Below are positions 1-9,264 of a stretch of 64,000 nucleotides of DNA, one piece after another. Source of the DNA: Pontibaca methylaminivorans (lineage in GTDB: Bacteria > Pseudomonadota > Alphaproteobacteria > Rhodobacterales > Rhodobacteraceae); the NCBI RefSeq assembly GCF_900156525.1, contig NZ_FTPS01000001.1, forward strand, positions 1,922,001 through 1,986,000, written 5' to 3'. The position numbers and the translations under genes were made by a program. How positions within the stretch are numbered: the first letter of the stretch is position 1; each line of letters starts with the position of its first letter. The notes beneath the pieces are model-generated. The model did no database searches and had not been told where the DNA came from. It saw only the letters and a program-made list of their open reading frames with translations.

Positions 1-1
1 C

Positions 2-403
2 TATCTTGCGCCCAAGGATCTGGCGGCGCTTTACATGGGCGGGGTGGCCTCGGCCAATGACCGGATCGCCGAAGCCGTTGAAATGATCAGACAGGAATGG
101 GCGGACATGGCGGAAAACGGCGTCAGCGAAACGGAACTCGCCCGCGCCAAGACCTACCTGACCGGCGCCTATCCGCTGCGGTTCGACGGCAACGGGCAGA
201 TCGCGCGCATCCTGGTCGGGATGCAGATGGATGACCTGCCGATCGACTATATCGCCACCCGGAACGACCGCATCAACGCCGTGACGCTGGATGAGGCGAA
301 CCGCGTCGCGCGCGAGCTTCTGCGCCCGGGCCAACTGCGGTTCGTGGTGGTCGGGCAGCCCGAGGGGCTGGACGAGGCGCCCCGCGTGGGCATGCCGGAG
401 TAG
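2..403 (+). CDS. M16 family (insulinase/pitrilysin-like) peptidase, C-terminal part
   Basis: The 5' end lies before the window. The frame is open from base 2 to the TAG at 401-403 and gives the last 133 residues. The visible part has the pattern of the C-terminal, non-catalytic M16 domain: SETELARAKTYLTGAYPLRF, then a helical segment with VTLDEANRVARELLRP and the final strand LRFVVVGQP. The zinc-binding HxxEH motif would be upstream and cannot be seen. In this family two M16 subunits often lie in tandem, one active and one inactive. From this fragment I cannot say which one this is. The gene is convergent with the bactofilin gene, with a 151-bp gap. Confidence 0.85.
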   Translation, partial: YLAPKDLAALYMGGVASANDRIAEAVEMIRQEWADMAENGVSETELARAKTYLTGAYPLRFDGNGQIARILVGMQMDDLPIDYIATRNDRINAVTLDEANRVARELLRPGQLRFVVVGQPEGLDEAPRVGMPE

Positions 404-554
404 GAAACATGCCCCGAGCGTGTTTCCGGCCGGCGGCCGGATTTCTGCATCTGCTGGAACAACCCGGGGCGCGCCTGCGGCAGTTGTCCGGCCTGTCTGC
501 CCGGCGGCCGGCTGAGGAAGGGCAGGGCGCGCTTGTCTGGAATATGTCGGGCGC

Positions 555-923
555 TCAACCGCGCCGTTTGACCCGGGCCTCGACCTCGGCCCCCGATTCG
601 ATGACGAGCGTGCGATAGCTGATCGTTCCGCTGACCCGTGCCCCGGTGTGCAGCGTCACCGAATCGCCGGCAAGGTCGCCCTTGACCCGGCCGCGCACCG
701 CGATGGAGCGGGCCGTGAGCGCGCCCTCCGTCTCGCCGCTTTCGCCGACCATGATCGACTCCGCGATGATGGTTCCACGGATCTGTCCGAGCACCTCGAC
801 CAGCCCCGGAAACTCGAGATCGCCGGTGATCCTCGAGCCCCGGCAAAGCGCCGAGCGGCCGCCGGCCGGTGCGGTGCTGCTGTCGCCGGCCTGTTTCGGA
901 TCGGCCATCGCAATCTGTGCCAT
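555..923 (-). CDS. Bactofilin family polymer-forming protein
   Basis: A protein of 122 aa starting MAQIAMADPKQ. I chose the ATG at 923 because GAGGG lies just upstream and because the 60 residues before it are low-complexity and unlike the family. The centre is the bactofilin (DUF583/CcmA) beta-helix, shown by repeated short hydrophobic turns: GSRITGDLEFPGLVEVLGQIRG, then IIAESIMVGESGETEG, then SIAVRGRVKGDL. Bactofilins form cytoplasmic or membrane-associated filaments involved in cell shape and polar functions. The short charged tails around the core are typical. It lies downstream of cueR on the same strand, 110 bp apart, with no sign of functional coupling. Confidence 0.85.
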   Translation of the reverse strand: MAQIAMADPKQAGDSSTAPAGGRSALCRGSRITGDLEFPGLVEVLGQIRGTIIAESIMVGESGETEGALTARSIAVRGRVKGDLAGDSVTLHTGARVSGTISYRTLVIESGAEVEARVKRRG

Positions 924-1033
924 CTGTTTTCCCTCGTCCCGCCGGATGCCGGCGAGACTAGCGGCAAGAGCCCGGCATGCAAAGCCGAAACGCCGCTCTG
1001 CCCCCGCGTGTTCGCCCGCGCCCCCTGTCCGTG

Positions 1034-1432
1034 TCAGGCGGTCGCCGCTGCATTGGCGAGCCCGGCGAGGATCGGGCAGTCCGGCCGCTCGTCGCCCGCG
1101 CATTCCTTCACCAGCCCGCGCAGGGTCGCGCGCATGGATTCAAGCTCGGCAAGCTTTTCCTCGATCCGCGCCAGATGGTTTTCCGCGATCGCCTTCACAT
1201 CGGCGCTGGCGCGGCGGCGGTCGTCATGGAGCGCAAGCAGTTCGCGGCAATCCTCGATCGCAAAACCGAGCGAGCGCGCCCGGCGCAGAAAGATCAGCTT
1301 GTGCAGGTCGGTTTCGGAAAAGCGGCGATAGCCGTTCGCGCCGCGCCCGGGTGTGACGAGGTTGATCTCCTCATAGTAGCGGATCGTCTTGGCCGGCAGG
1401 CCGGCCCGTGCGGCCACATCACCGATGTTCAT
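1034..1432 (-). CDS. cueR: CueR-type copper(I)-responsive MerR regulator
   Basis: A protein of 132 aa. The N-terminal MerR helix-turn-helix (MNIGDVAARAGLPAKTIRYYE) is followed by a long dimerisation helix at about residues 75-110. The metal loop has C111 and C119 in the pattern C-x7-C (CAGDERPDC), which matches the Cu(I)-binding pair of CueR (C112/C120 in E. coli). The start at 1432 has AGGAGG 8 nt upstream; the longer frame adds residues foreign to the family. The gene lies 22 bp downstream of copA and probably shares its transcript. A CueR-type promoter with a 19-bp spacer stands before copA at 4010-4040, so autoregulation through copA is likely. Confidence 0.93.
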   Translation of the reverse strand: MNIGDVAARAGLPAKTIRYYEEINLVTPGRGANGYRRFSETDLHKLIFLRRARSLGFAIEDCRELLALHDDRRRASADVKAIAENHLARIEEKLAELESMRATLRGLVKECAGDERPDCPILAGLANAAATA

Positions 1433-1454
1433 GTCTGGCCTCCTCTCTGGTTCG

Positions 1455-3977
<2,523 letters not shown>

Positions 3978-4009
3978 GAGATCGCTTCCCGACATCTGTT
4001 GATGCAGGG

Positions 4010-4040
4010 GACATAAGGGTTCCAGCAACTGGAGGGTCAA
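4010..4040 (-). promoter_or_regulatory. CueR-type promoter of copA
   Basis: Read on the minus strand there is TTGACC (4040-4035), a 19-bp spacer, then TATGTC (4015-4010). The spacer holds the dyad CCTCCAG-TTG-CTGGAACC. An overlong 19-bp spacer with a dyad between -35 and -10 is the hallmark of promoters activated by MerR-family regulators. The sequence resembles the E. coli copA promoter as I remember it. The cueR gene is in the same transcription unit. Confidence 0.82.
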
Positions 4041-4066
4041 GGGCCGGTTGCGAAAAAGACCGGGAA

Positions 4067-4429
4067 TTACCGCGTCCGGGGTCCGGGTTCGGTTGAGCCG
4101 GGTCCGGCGGCGGCCCCGCTGCTGCGCTCCGGCGGGCAGAACATGGCGTAAAGCACCTCGACCACCCGTCGCGCCGCCTCGCTTTCGATATGGTACCAGA
4201 CCATCTGGCCCTCGCGCCGCCCGGCGATCAGCCGGTCCTTGCGCAGGAGCGCAAGATGCTGCGACACGGTCGAATCGCGGATCCCCAGAAATTCGACCAG
4301 TTGCCCGACGGATTTTTCGCCCTCGATCAGGTGGCACAGGATCAGCAGCCGATGGCGGTTGGACAGCGCCTTCAGGAGTTCGCAGGCATCGTCTGCGGCG
4401 TTCTGCATGGTGTCGGGATCAAGCTTCAT
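4067..4429 (-). CDS. ArsR-family regulator of the BigR/SqrR (persulfide-sensing) type
   Basis: A winged-helix protein of 120 aa from ATG 4429 (MKLDPDTMQ). In-frame alternatives are ATG 4441, ATG 4459 and TTG 4468; the last two overlap a palindrome, so I prefer the later start. The recognition helix is in [17 protein letters not shown]. Two cysteines, in [14 protein letters not shown] (C32) and VLYAMFCPP (C98), are 66 residues apart. That equals the C41/C107 spacing of SqrR, in which sulfane sulfur forms a tetrasulfide bridge and releases DNA. The gene is divergent from a thioredoxin and a sulfide:quinone oxidoreductase-like gene, which supports a sulfide role. Function is inferred from this match and context. 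Confidence 0.8.
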   Translation of the reverse strand: MKLDPDTMQNAADDACELLKALSNRHRLLILCHLIEGEKSVGQLVEFLGIRDSTVSQHLALLRKDRLIAGRREGQMVWYHIESEAARRVVEVLYAMFCPPERSSGAAAGPGSTEPGPRTR

Positions 4430-4453
4430 TCTTACCTGCATAGTTTCGAAGTC

Positions 4454-4468
4454 TTGCATATATGTCAA
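4454..4468. promoter_or_regulatory. Palindromic site in the divergent SqrR-like/thioredoxin promoter region
   Basis: TTGCATATATGTCAA is an imperfect dyad (TTG...CAA around an alternating AT core). It lies 50 bp before the thioredoxin start and just upstream of the chosen start of the ArsR-family gene. It is a plausible autoregulatory operator, but no other copy in the window confirms it. Confidence 0.4.
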
Positions 4469-4518
4469 TGTCGATCTAGATATAGGATAATGCTGTATCG
4501 TGACACTGCGAGGTCAGG

Positions 4519-4965
4519 ATGAAAGCTGCGACCACCATCGTCTGTTCCGAATGTGCCGCAGTCAACCGCGTCTCTGCCGGGCGCGACTTGAAACCGGCGC
4601 GCTGCGGCCGTTGCAAGGCGCCGCTGTTCCGTGGCCGGCCGGCCGAGGCCGATGCCCGGATGTTCGAGCGTCAGGTCAGCCGCAGCACGCTGCCGGTGCT
4701 GGTCGATATCTGGGCACCCTGGTGCGGCCCCTGCCGGATAATGGCGCCGGCCTTTGCGGATGCGGCCGCCGAACTGGAGCCGCGGGTGCGGCTGATCAAG
4801 CTGAACTCCGACGAACACGGCGAGCTTGCGGCGCGGCTCGGCATTCGCGGGATCCCGGCGCTGCTGCTGTTCCGGGACGGGCGGGAACTGGCGCGGCTTT
4901 CGGGTGCCATGGGCACGGCGCAGATCGTCGCCTGGGTCGAGGGACAGCTCGCATCCGCAGGGTGA
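4519..4965 (+). CDS. trxC: Thioredoxin-2-like protein with N-terminal zinc ribbon
   Basis: A protein of 148 aa. The N-terminus has two CxxC pairs (C9/C12 and C29/C32), the zinc-binding region of TrxC-type thioredoxins. The thioredoxin fold follows with the active site WCGPC (68-72) and the cis-proline region GIRGIPALLLF. Such proteins reduce disulfides or persulfides in the cytoplasm. The ATG has GAGGTCAGG upstream. It is the first gene of a plus-strand operon followed by a sulfide:quinone oxidoreductase-like gene 23 bp later. In this setting it may remove sulfane sulfur from protein cysteines, which is an inference. Confidence 0.85.
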   Translation: MKAATTIVCSECAAVNRVSAGRDLKPARCGRCKAPLFRGRPAEADARMFERQVSRSTLPVLVDIWAPWCGPCRIMAPAFADAAAELEPRVRLIKLNSDEHGELAARLGIRGIPALLLFRDGRELARLSGAMGTAQIVAWVEGQLASAG

Positions 4966-4988
4966 CCGGACAGGAAGGGGAGGCGGTC

Positions 4989-6299
4989 ATGGATCGAAGG
5001 CATTTCTTGCTGACTGCAACGGGCGCGGTGTCGGCCGGTGCCATGTTCGGCACCCCATTCGGCGGGCGGGCCGAGGCAGCGGCGGTGTCGCCGGCAAAGG
5101 CGCGGATCGTGATTGCCGGTGCCGGTGCTGCGGGGCTTTCGCTCGCGTCGCGGCTACGGCGCCAGATGCCGCAGGCGACCTTGACCCTCATCGACGAGAA
5201 GACCGAGCACCATTTTCAGCCCGGCTTTACCCTGATCGGCGCCGGCCTGTGGCAACCCGGTGACGTGACCTTCCGCAATGCCGATTTCGTGCCGCGCGGC
5301 GTCGAGTGGATCACCGAGCCGGTGGCCGGGTTCGATCCCGAGGCCAACACGGTCGTCACCGGGAGCGGGCGGCGGATCGGTTATGATTTCCTCATGGTCG
5401 CGACCGGGCTCAAGCTGGATTATGCCAGCATCGAGGGGATGGAAACCGGGCTGATCGGGCGTGAGGGAATCGCCTCAATCTATGCCGGGCCCGAGGCGGC
5501 CGCGGCCTCCTGGCGGGTGATCGACGCCTTTGTCGACAGCGGCGGCACCGGCCTTTTCAGCCGCCCCTTGACCGAGATGAAATGCGCGGGCGCGCCGCTC
5601 AAGATCACCTTCATCGTCGATGACCTTGCCCGCCGCCGGAACCGGCGCGATGCGGTCGACCTGATCTATAATGCCCACAATCCGACGGTTTTCGCGGTGC
5701 CGCCGGTGAACGAGCGCGTGGAATACCTGTTCGCCGGGCGCGGCATCGTGGTCAATCATGACCGCGTGCTGAGCGCGATCGACCCCGCCGCACGGCGGGC
5801 GAGCTATGACACGCCCGAAGGCACTGTCACCATGGATTACGATTTCATCCACGTGGTGCCGCCGATGCGCGCGCCTGATGCCGTGCGCGACAGCCCGCTG
5901 CCATGGCAGGACGGGCCCCTTGCCGCCGATGGCTGGGTCGAGGCCGATCGCGCCACCCTGCGGCATCCGCGCTATGCCAATGTCTTTGCGCTTGGCGACG
6001 TGGCCGGTGTGCCGCGCGGCAAGACGGCGGCCAGCGTCAAGCTGCAGGTGCCGGTGGTGGCGGAAAATCTCGTGGCCGAGACCATGGGCAGGGAACCACT
6101 CGCCGCCTTTGACGGCTACACGTCCTGCCCGCTCATCACCCGTTACGGCCGCGCCATGCTGATCGAGTTCGATTACGAGGACAATCTCGTGCCCTCCTTT
6201 CCCTTCATCGACCCGCTCGAGGAACTCTGGGTGTCGTGGCTGATCGAGGAAAAGGGGCTCAAGGGGGCTTATCGCGCGATGCTGCGCGGCCGGGCGTGA
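4989..6299 (+). CDS. Sulfide:quinone oxidoreductase-like flavoprotein with Tat-type signal
   Basis: A protein of 436 aa. It begins MDRRHFLLTATGAVSAGAMF, a twin-arginine-like signal (R3-R4-x-F-L), with AEAAA near residue 30 as a possible cleavage site. The FAD dinucleotide motif GAGAAG follows at 44-49. Two cysteines sit in the conserved SQR positions, MKCAGAP (C199) and TSCPLITRYG (C380). A second FAD/NAD region, FALGDVAGVPRGKTAAS, spans about 333-349. SQRs oxidise sulfide to polysulfide and pass electrons to quinone. Most SQRs have no signal peptide; flavocytochrome c sulfide dehydrogenases do, so an FCSD-like role is the alternative. The frame is open upstream to a GTG at 4500, but that would overlap trxC. 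Confidence 0.82.
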   Translation: MDRRHFLLTATGAVSAGAMFGTPFGGRAEAAAVSPAKARIVIAGAGAAGLSLASRLRRQMPQATLTLIDEKTEHHFQPGFTLIGAGLWQPGDVTFRNADFVPRGVEWITEPVAGFDPEANTVVTGSGRRIGYDFLMVATGLKLDYASIEGMETGLIGREGIASIYAGPEAAAASWRVIDAFVDSGGTGLFSRPLTEMKCAGAPLKITFIVDDLARRRNRRDAVDLIYNAHNPTVFAVPPVNERVEYLFAGRGIVVNHDRVLSAIDPAARRASYDTPEGTVTMDYDFIHVVPPMRAPDAVRDSPLPWQDGPLAADGWVEADRATLRHPRYANVFALGDVAGVPRGKTAASVKLQVPVVAENLVAETMGREPLAAFDGYTSCPLITRYGRAMLIEFDYEDNLVPSFPFIDPLEELWVSWLIEEKGLKGAYRAMLRGRA

Positions 6300-6326
6300 T
6301 CCGGTCAACATGCGTGAGGACAAGAC

Positions 6327-6692
6327 ATGCAGGGTTTCGATCCCGTCGCACTCTGGGCCATCATCCGCGAAACCCTGGGGCTCTGGCTGTGGCCGCTGCT
6401 GGCGCTCGCGTCTGTGCTGTTGCTTGCGGTGACGGCGGGCGCCCTGCGCCTGCGCGCGGCGGCGGGGTCCTGGCGGCGTCCGCTGATCGCGGCGCTTGTC
6501 GGGGGCATCATCGCGACCGCCATTGCCTTTCTGCTCGTGCCGGGCTGGAGCCATGCGCGGCTCTCGGCGCTGGCGGCGCCGGTGGATGTGGTCGTCGCGC
6601 TGGCGATTTCGCTCCTCCCCGGAGCGGTGGTGGCCGGCGTGATCTTTTCGCTGGTGTCCGTCACCTGCGCCCGCCGGCTGCGCCGCGGCTAA
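6327..6692 (+). CDS. Small integral membrane protein (possibly DUF5368)
   Basis: A protein of 121 aa with four predicted membrane segments: LWLWPLLALASVLLLAV, LIAALVGGIIATAIAFLLV, VDVVVALAISLLP and VVAGVIFSLVSV. Loops are arginine-rich (RLRAAAGSWRRP), so the inner face can be guessed. I recall a family DUF5368 of this size in Rhodobacterales, but I cannot confirm membership. It is 27 bp after the SQR-like gene and upstream of an MFS gene, so it probably belongs to the same sulfide-responsive operon. No function is known to me. Confidence 0.75.
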   Translation: MQGFDPVALWAIIRETLGLWLWPLLALASVLLLAVTAGALRLRAAAGSWRRPLIAALVGGIIATAIAFLLVPGWSHARLSALAAPVDVVVALAISLLPGAVVAGVIFSLVSVTCARRLRRG

Positions 6693-6773
6693 CCATTGCC
6701 GACAGTCCGTCCCGACAATTCTCCCGACAAACCGCCGGCAGGCCCGGCTGCAAGATCAGGACTTACGAACACG

Positions 6774-7970
6774 ATGACACGCCAGACCACAGCCCGACGG
6801 AACATATATGTCCTGACCACCGCGCAGGCGCTCGGCGCGGCAAGCCCGCCGATCATCGTCTCGCTCGGCGGACTGGTCGGGCAGCAGCTTTCGGAGGATC
6901 CGGCGCTCGTGACCCTGCCGGTCAGCCTGTTCAACCTGGGGCTCGCGCTCGGCACGCTGCCCTCGGCGGCCGTCATGCGTCGCTTCGGGCGGCGCAGCGG
7001 CTATGTGCTCGGGGCCGGGTTCGGCATAGCCTCGGGGCTGGTCGCGGCGTTCGGCATCTTTTCGGCCTCGTTCCTGCTGTTCTGCCTCGGCACCTTCACC
7101 GCGGGTTTCTACGCCGCCTATGTGCAGAGCTATCGTTTTGCCGCCGCCGATGCGGTCGAGGGGGAAATGAAGGCGCGCGCCATCTCGGCCGTGATGATCG
7201 GCGGGCTGATCGCCGCGATCATCGGGCCGCAGATCGTGATCTGGACCCGCGATGCCCTGCCGCAGACGCCCTATGCGGGCAGTTTCCTGAGCCAGGCGGG
7301 ACTTGCGCTTCTGGCCTTGCCGGTGCTGCTGATGCTGCGCACACCGAAGGAAACCGCCGCCCTGGCCGGCGCGGGGGGCGGTCGCAGTCTCGGGCAGATC
7401 CTCCTGCAGCCGCGCTACATGCTGGCGGTGGCGGCAGGGGTCGTGTCTTACGGGCTCATGGTCTTTGTCATGACCGCGGCCCCGATTGCCATGGTCGGGC
7501 ATGGCCATTCGGTCGACCAGGCGGCGCTCGGGATCCAGTGGCACGTGCTGGCCATGTTCGCACCCAGTTTTATCACCGGGCGCCTGATCACCCGCTTCGG
7601 CAAGGAGCGTGTCACCGCGCTCGGCCTGCTGCTCATTGCGGTCTCGGCGGTGGTGGCGCTGGGCGGGCTTGCGCTTGCGCATTTCTGGATCTCGCTGGTG
7701 CTGCTGGGGATCGGGTGGAACTTCGGCTTCATCGGGGCCACCGCGATGGTGACCGACTGCCACAGCGACGCCGAGCGCGGCAAGGCGCAGGGAGCGAATG
7801 ATTTCATGGTCTTCGGAACCGTTGCGGCGGCTTCGTTCTTTGCCGGGACGCTGCTGCATGCGTCGGGATGGCAGACCATGAACTGGCTGATCTTTCCCGC
7901 CGTCGCGCTGGTCCTGATGCCCCTGCTGCTGGTGTCGGGCCGGTCAGGGCGGGCGCTGAGGGCGCGCTAG
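6774..7970 (+). CDS. MFS transporter
   Basis: A protein of 398 aa with 12 hydrophobic segments. The loop after the second segment carries a major-facilitator motif, MRRFGRRSGYVLGAGFG, and a related sequence, GRLITRFGKERVTALG, stands in the second half. The ATG at 6774 begins MTRQTTARRNIYVL. A longer frame from TTG 6696 adds 26 polar residues before the first membrane segment and is less likely. It lies 81 bp after the small membrane protein. The substrate is not readable from the sequence. Its place behind trxC and the SQR-like gene suggests a sulfur compound or a role in sulfide stress, but this is only context. Confidence 0.87.
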   Translation: MTRQTTARRNIYVLTTAQALGAASPPIIVSLGGLVGQQLSEDPALVTLPVSLFNLGLALGTLPSAAVMRRFGRRSGYVLGAGFGIASGLVAAFGIFSASFLLFCLGTFTAGFYAAYVQSYRFAAADAVEGEMKARAISAVMIGGLIAAIIGPQIVIWTRDALPQTPYAGSFLSQAGLALLALPVLLMLRTPKETAALAGAGGGRSLGQILLQPRYMLAVAAGVVSYGLMVFVMTAAPIAMVGHGHSVDQAALGIQWHVLAMFAPSFITGRLITRFGKERVTALGLLLIAVSAVVALGGLALAHFWISLVLLGIGWNFGFIGATAMVTDCHSDAERGKAQGANDFMVFGTVAAASFFAGTLLHASGWQTMNWLIFPAVALVLMPLLLVSGRSGRALRAR

Positions 7971-8027
7971 AACGCTGCGGCCGCGACAGGGGCGGGCTGA
8001 TTTTCTGCTTGGCAATACATTCCAAAG

Positions 8028-8041
8028 TTCGTATATACGAA
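8028..8041. promoter_or_regulatory. Perfect 14-bp palindrome before the DUF2892-RND operon
   Basis: TTCGTATATACGAA is a perfect palindrome 25 bp before the DUF2892 start codon. It fits TTC-N8-GAA, the core of the SqrR operator (ATTC-N8-GAAT) as I recall it from the literature. The SqrR/BigR-like gene at 4067-4429 is the obvious candidate regulator. Confidence 0.6.
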
Positions 8042-8066
8042 ACATACAGAACACAGAGGTATCGCC

Positions 8067-8267
8067 ATGACTCTTGATCGTGCCATGTTCGCCTTTGCCG
8101 GGACGATGGTCCTGGTCTCGGTGGTGCTGACTGTCTGGGTCTCGCCCCATTTCGTCTGGCTTACGGTTTTCGTCGGTGCCAACCTGCTGCAATCGGCCTT
8201 TACCGGCTTCTGCCCCAGCGCCTGGGTGATGAAGCGGCTTGGCGTCCGTCCCGGCCCCGCCTTCTAG
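8067..8267 (+). CDS. DUF2892 family (YgaP-type) small membrane protein
   Basis: A protein of 66 aa with two membrane segments (MFAFAGTMVLVSVVLTVWVS and FVWLTVFVGANLLQSAF) and the typical motif FTGFCPSAWVMKRLGV. This is the C-terminal membrane module found in YgaP rhodaneses and as a free DUF2892 protein, often in sulfur or sulfide loci. The ATG has AGAGG nearby. A palindromic site lies at 8028-8041. It heads an operon with an RND adaptor and an RND pump, 12 bp and about 1 kb downstream. It may bind or pass sulfur species at the membrane; this is inferred from family context. Confidence 0.85.
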   Translation: MTLDRAMFAFAGTMVLVSVVLTVWVSPHFVWLTVFVGANLLQSAFTGFCPSAWVMKRLGVRPGPAF

Positions 8268-8279
8268 GGGCGGCGGCCG

Positions 8280-9263
8280 ATGCGTGTGCCCGGCCTTGCC
8301 CCGGCCGTTTTCGTCCTGGCCGTGGTCGCGGCCCCGCCGGTATCCGCGGAGCAGATGATCGAGCTCGTCCCGCGGACCCTGCTTGAATGGAAGCCGGTCT
8401 ATGGACGGGTCGAGGCGCGCAACACCGTGCCGGCGCGCGCCCGGATCGGCGGCACCATTGTCGAGCTTGGCGTGACCGAAGGCGACAGGGTGCGCACGGG
8501 TGACCGGATCGCGCTGGTGCGTGACGACAAGATCGCCTTTCAGATCAGCGCGATGGATGCCCAGCTTCGCGCGCTCGAGGCCGAACTGATCCGCGCCCGC
8601 GCCGAACTCGAACGGGGGCGATCGCTGGTCGAACGCGGTGTTTCCACCGCGCAGCGGCTCGAACAGCTTGAAACCGATGTCGAGGTGACCGCGAACCGGA
8701 TCGCCGCGGTTCAGGCGGAGCGTTCGGTCCTCGTGCAGCAGGCGGAAGAAGGGGCGGTGCTTGCCCCGGCCGACGGGCGGGTGCTCGCGGTTCCGGTCAC
8801 CAGCGAGGCCGTCATCATGGCGGGAGAACCGGTTGCGACCATCGCCGGCGGCGGGGTGTTCCTGCGCCTTGCCATCCCCGAACGTCATGCCGCCGACCTG
8901 CGGGAGGGGGCGGAATTGCAGATCACCTCGAACGGGGCGGTGATGCCGGGGCGTCTGGTCAGGCTTTATCCGCAGATCGAAAACGGCCGTGTTATCGCCG
9001 ATGTCGAGGCCGAGGGGATGAATTCCGATTTCATCGACGCCCGTGTTCTGGTGCGGGTTCCGGTCGGCTCGCGCGAGGGGCTGGTGGTGCCGCAGGCGGC
9101 GGTGCAGAATCGCGCGGGGCTGGATTTCGTGCGCATTCGCGAGAGTGGCCGCCGGGAGGTGGACCGGGCGGTCATCCCCGGTGAGGCCATGGTGCTGGAC
9201 GGCACCGAGATGGTCGAGATCCTGACCGGCCTGCACGCGGGCGACATGGTGCTGGTGCCCTGA
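8280..9263 (+). CDS. RND efflux periplasmic adaptor subunit
   Basis: A protein of 327 aa with an N-terminal signal (PGLAPAVFVLAVVAAPPVSAE). The barrel-sandwich (lipoyl-like) hybrid follows: ARIGGTIVELGVTEGDRVRTGD with its second half LAPADGRVLAVPVTSEAVIMAGEPV. A helical hairpin at about residues 85-150 separates the two halves, and beta-barrel and membrane-proximal parts come after. It links the inner-membrane pump to the outer-membrane channel. The next gene starts 1 bp after its stop codon, so translation is coupled. No outer-membrane channel gene of TolC type is nearby, so a housekeeping one must serve. Confidence 0.9.
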   Translation: MRVPGLAPAVFVLAVVAAPPVSAEQMIELVPRTLLEWKPVYGRVEARNTVPARARIGGTIVELGVTEGDRVRTGDRIALVRDDKIAFQISAMDAQLRALEAELIRARAELERGRSLVERGVSTAQRLEQLETDVEVTANRIAAVQAERSVLVQQAEEGAVLAPADGRVLAVPVTSEAVIMAGEPVATIAGGGVFLRLAIPERHAADLREGAELQITSNGAVMPGRLVRLYPQIENGRVIADVEAEGMNSDFIDARVLVRVPVGSREGLVVPQAAVQNRAGLDFVRIRESGRREVDRAVIPGEAMVLDGTEMVEILTGLHAGDMVLVP

Positions 9264-9264
9264 G

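Noticed and set aside
3978-4337. N-terminal extension of CopA by 120 residues
   Set aside because: The extension overlaps the ArsR-family gene and the CueR promoter and has no family character.
4500-4988. Extended start (GTG 4500) for the SQR-like gene
   Set aside because: It would overlap the whole trxC gene in another frame; the Tat signal and the ATG at 4989 mark the real start.
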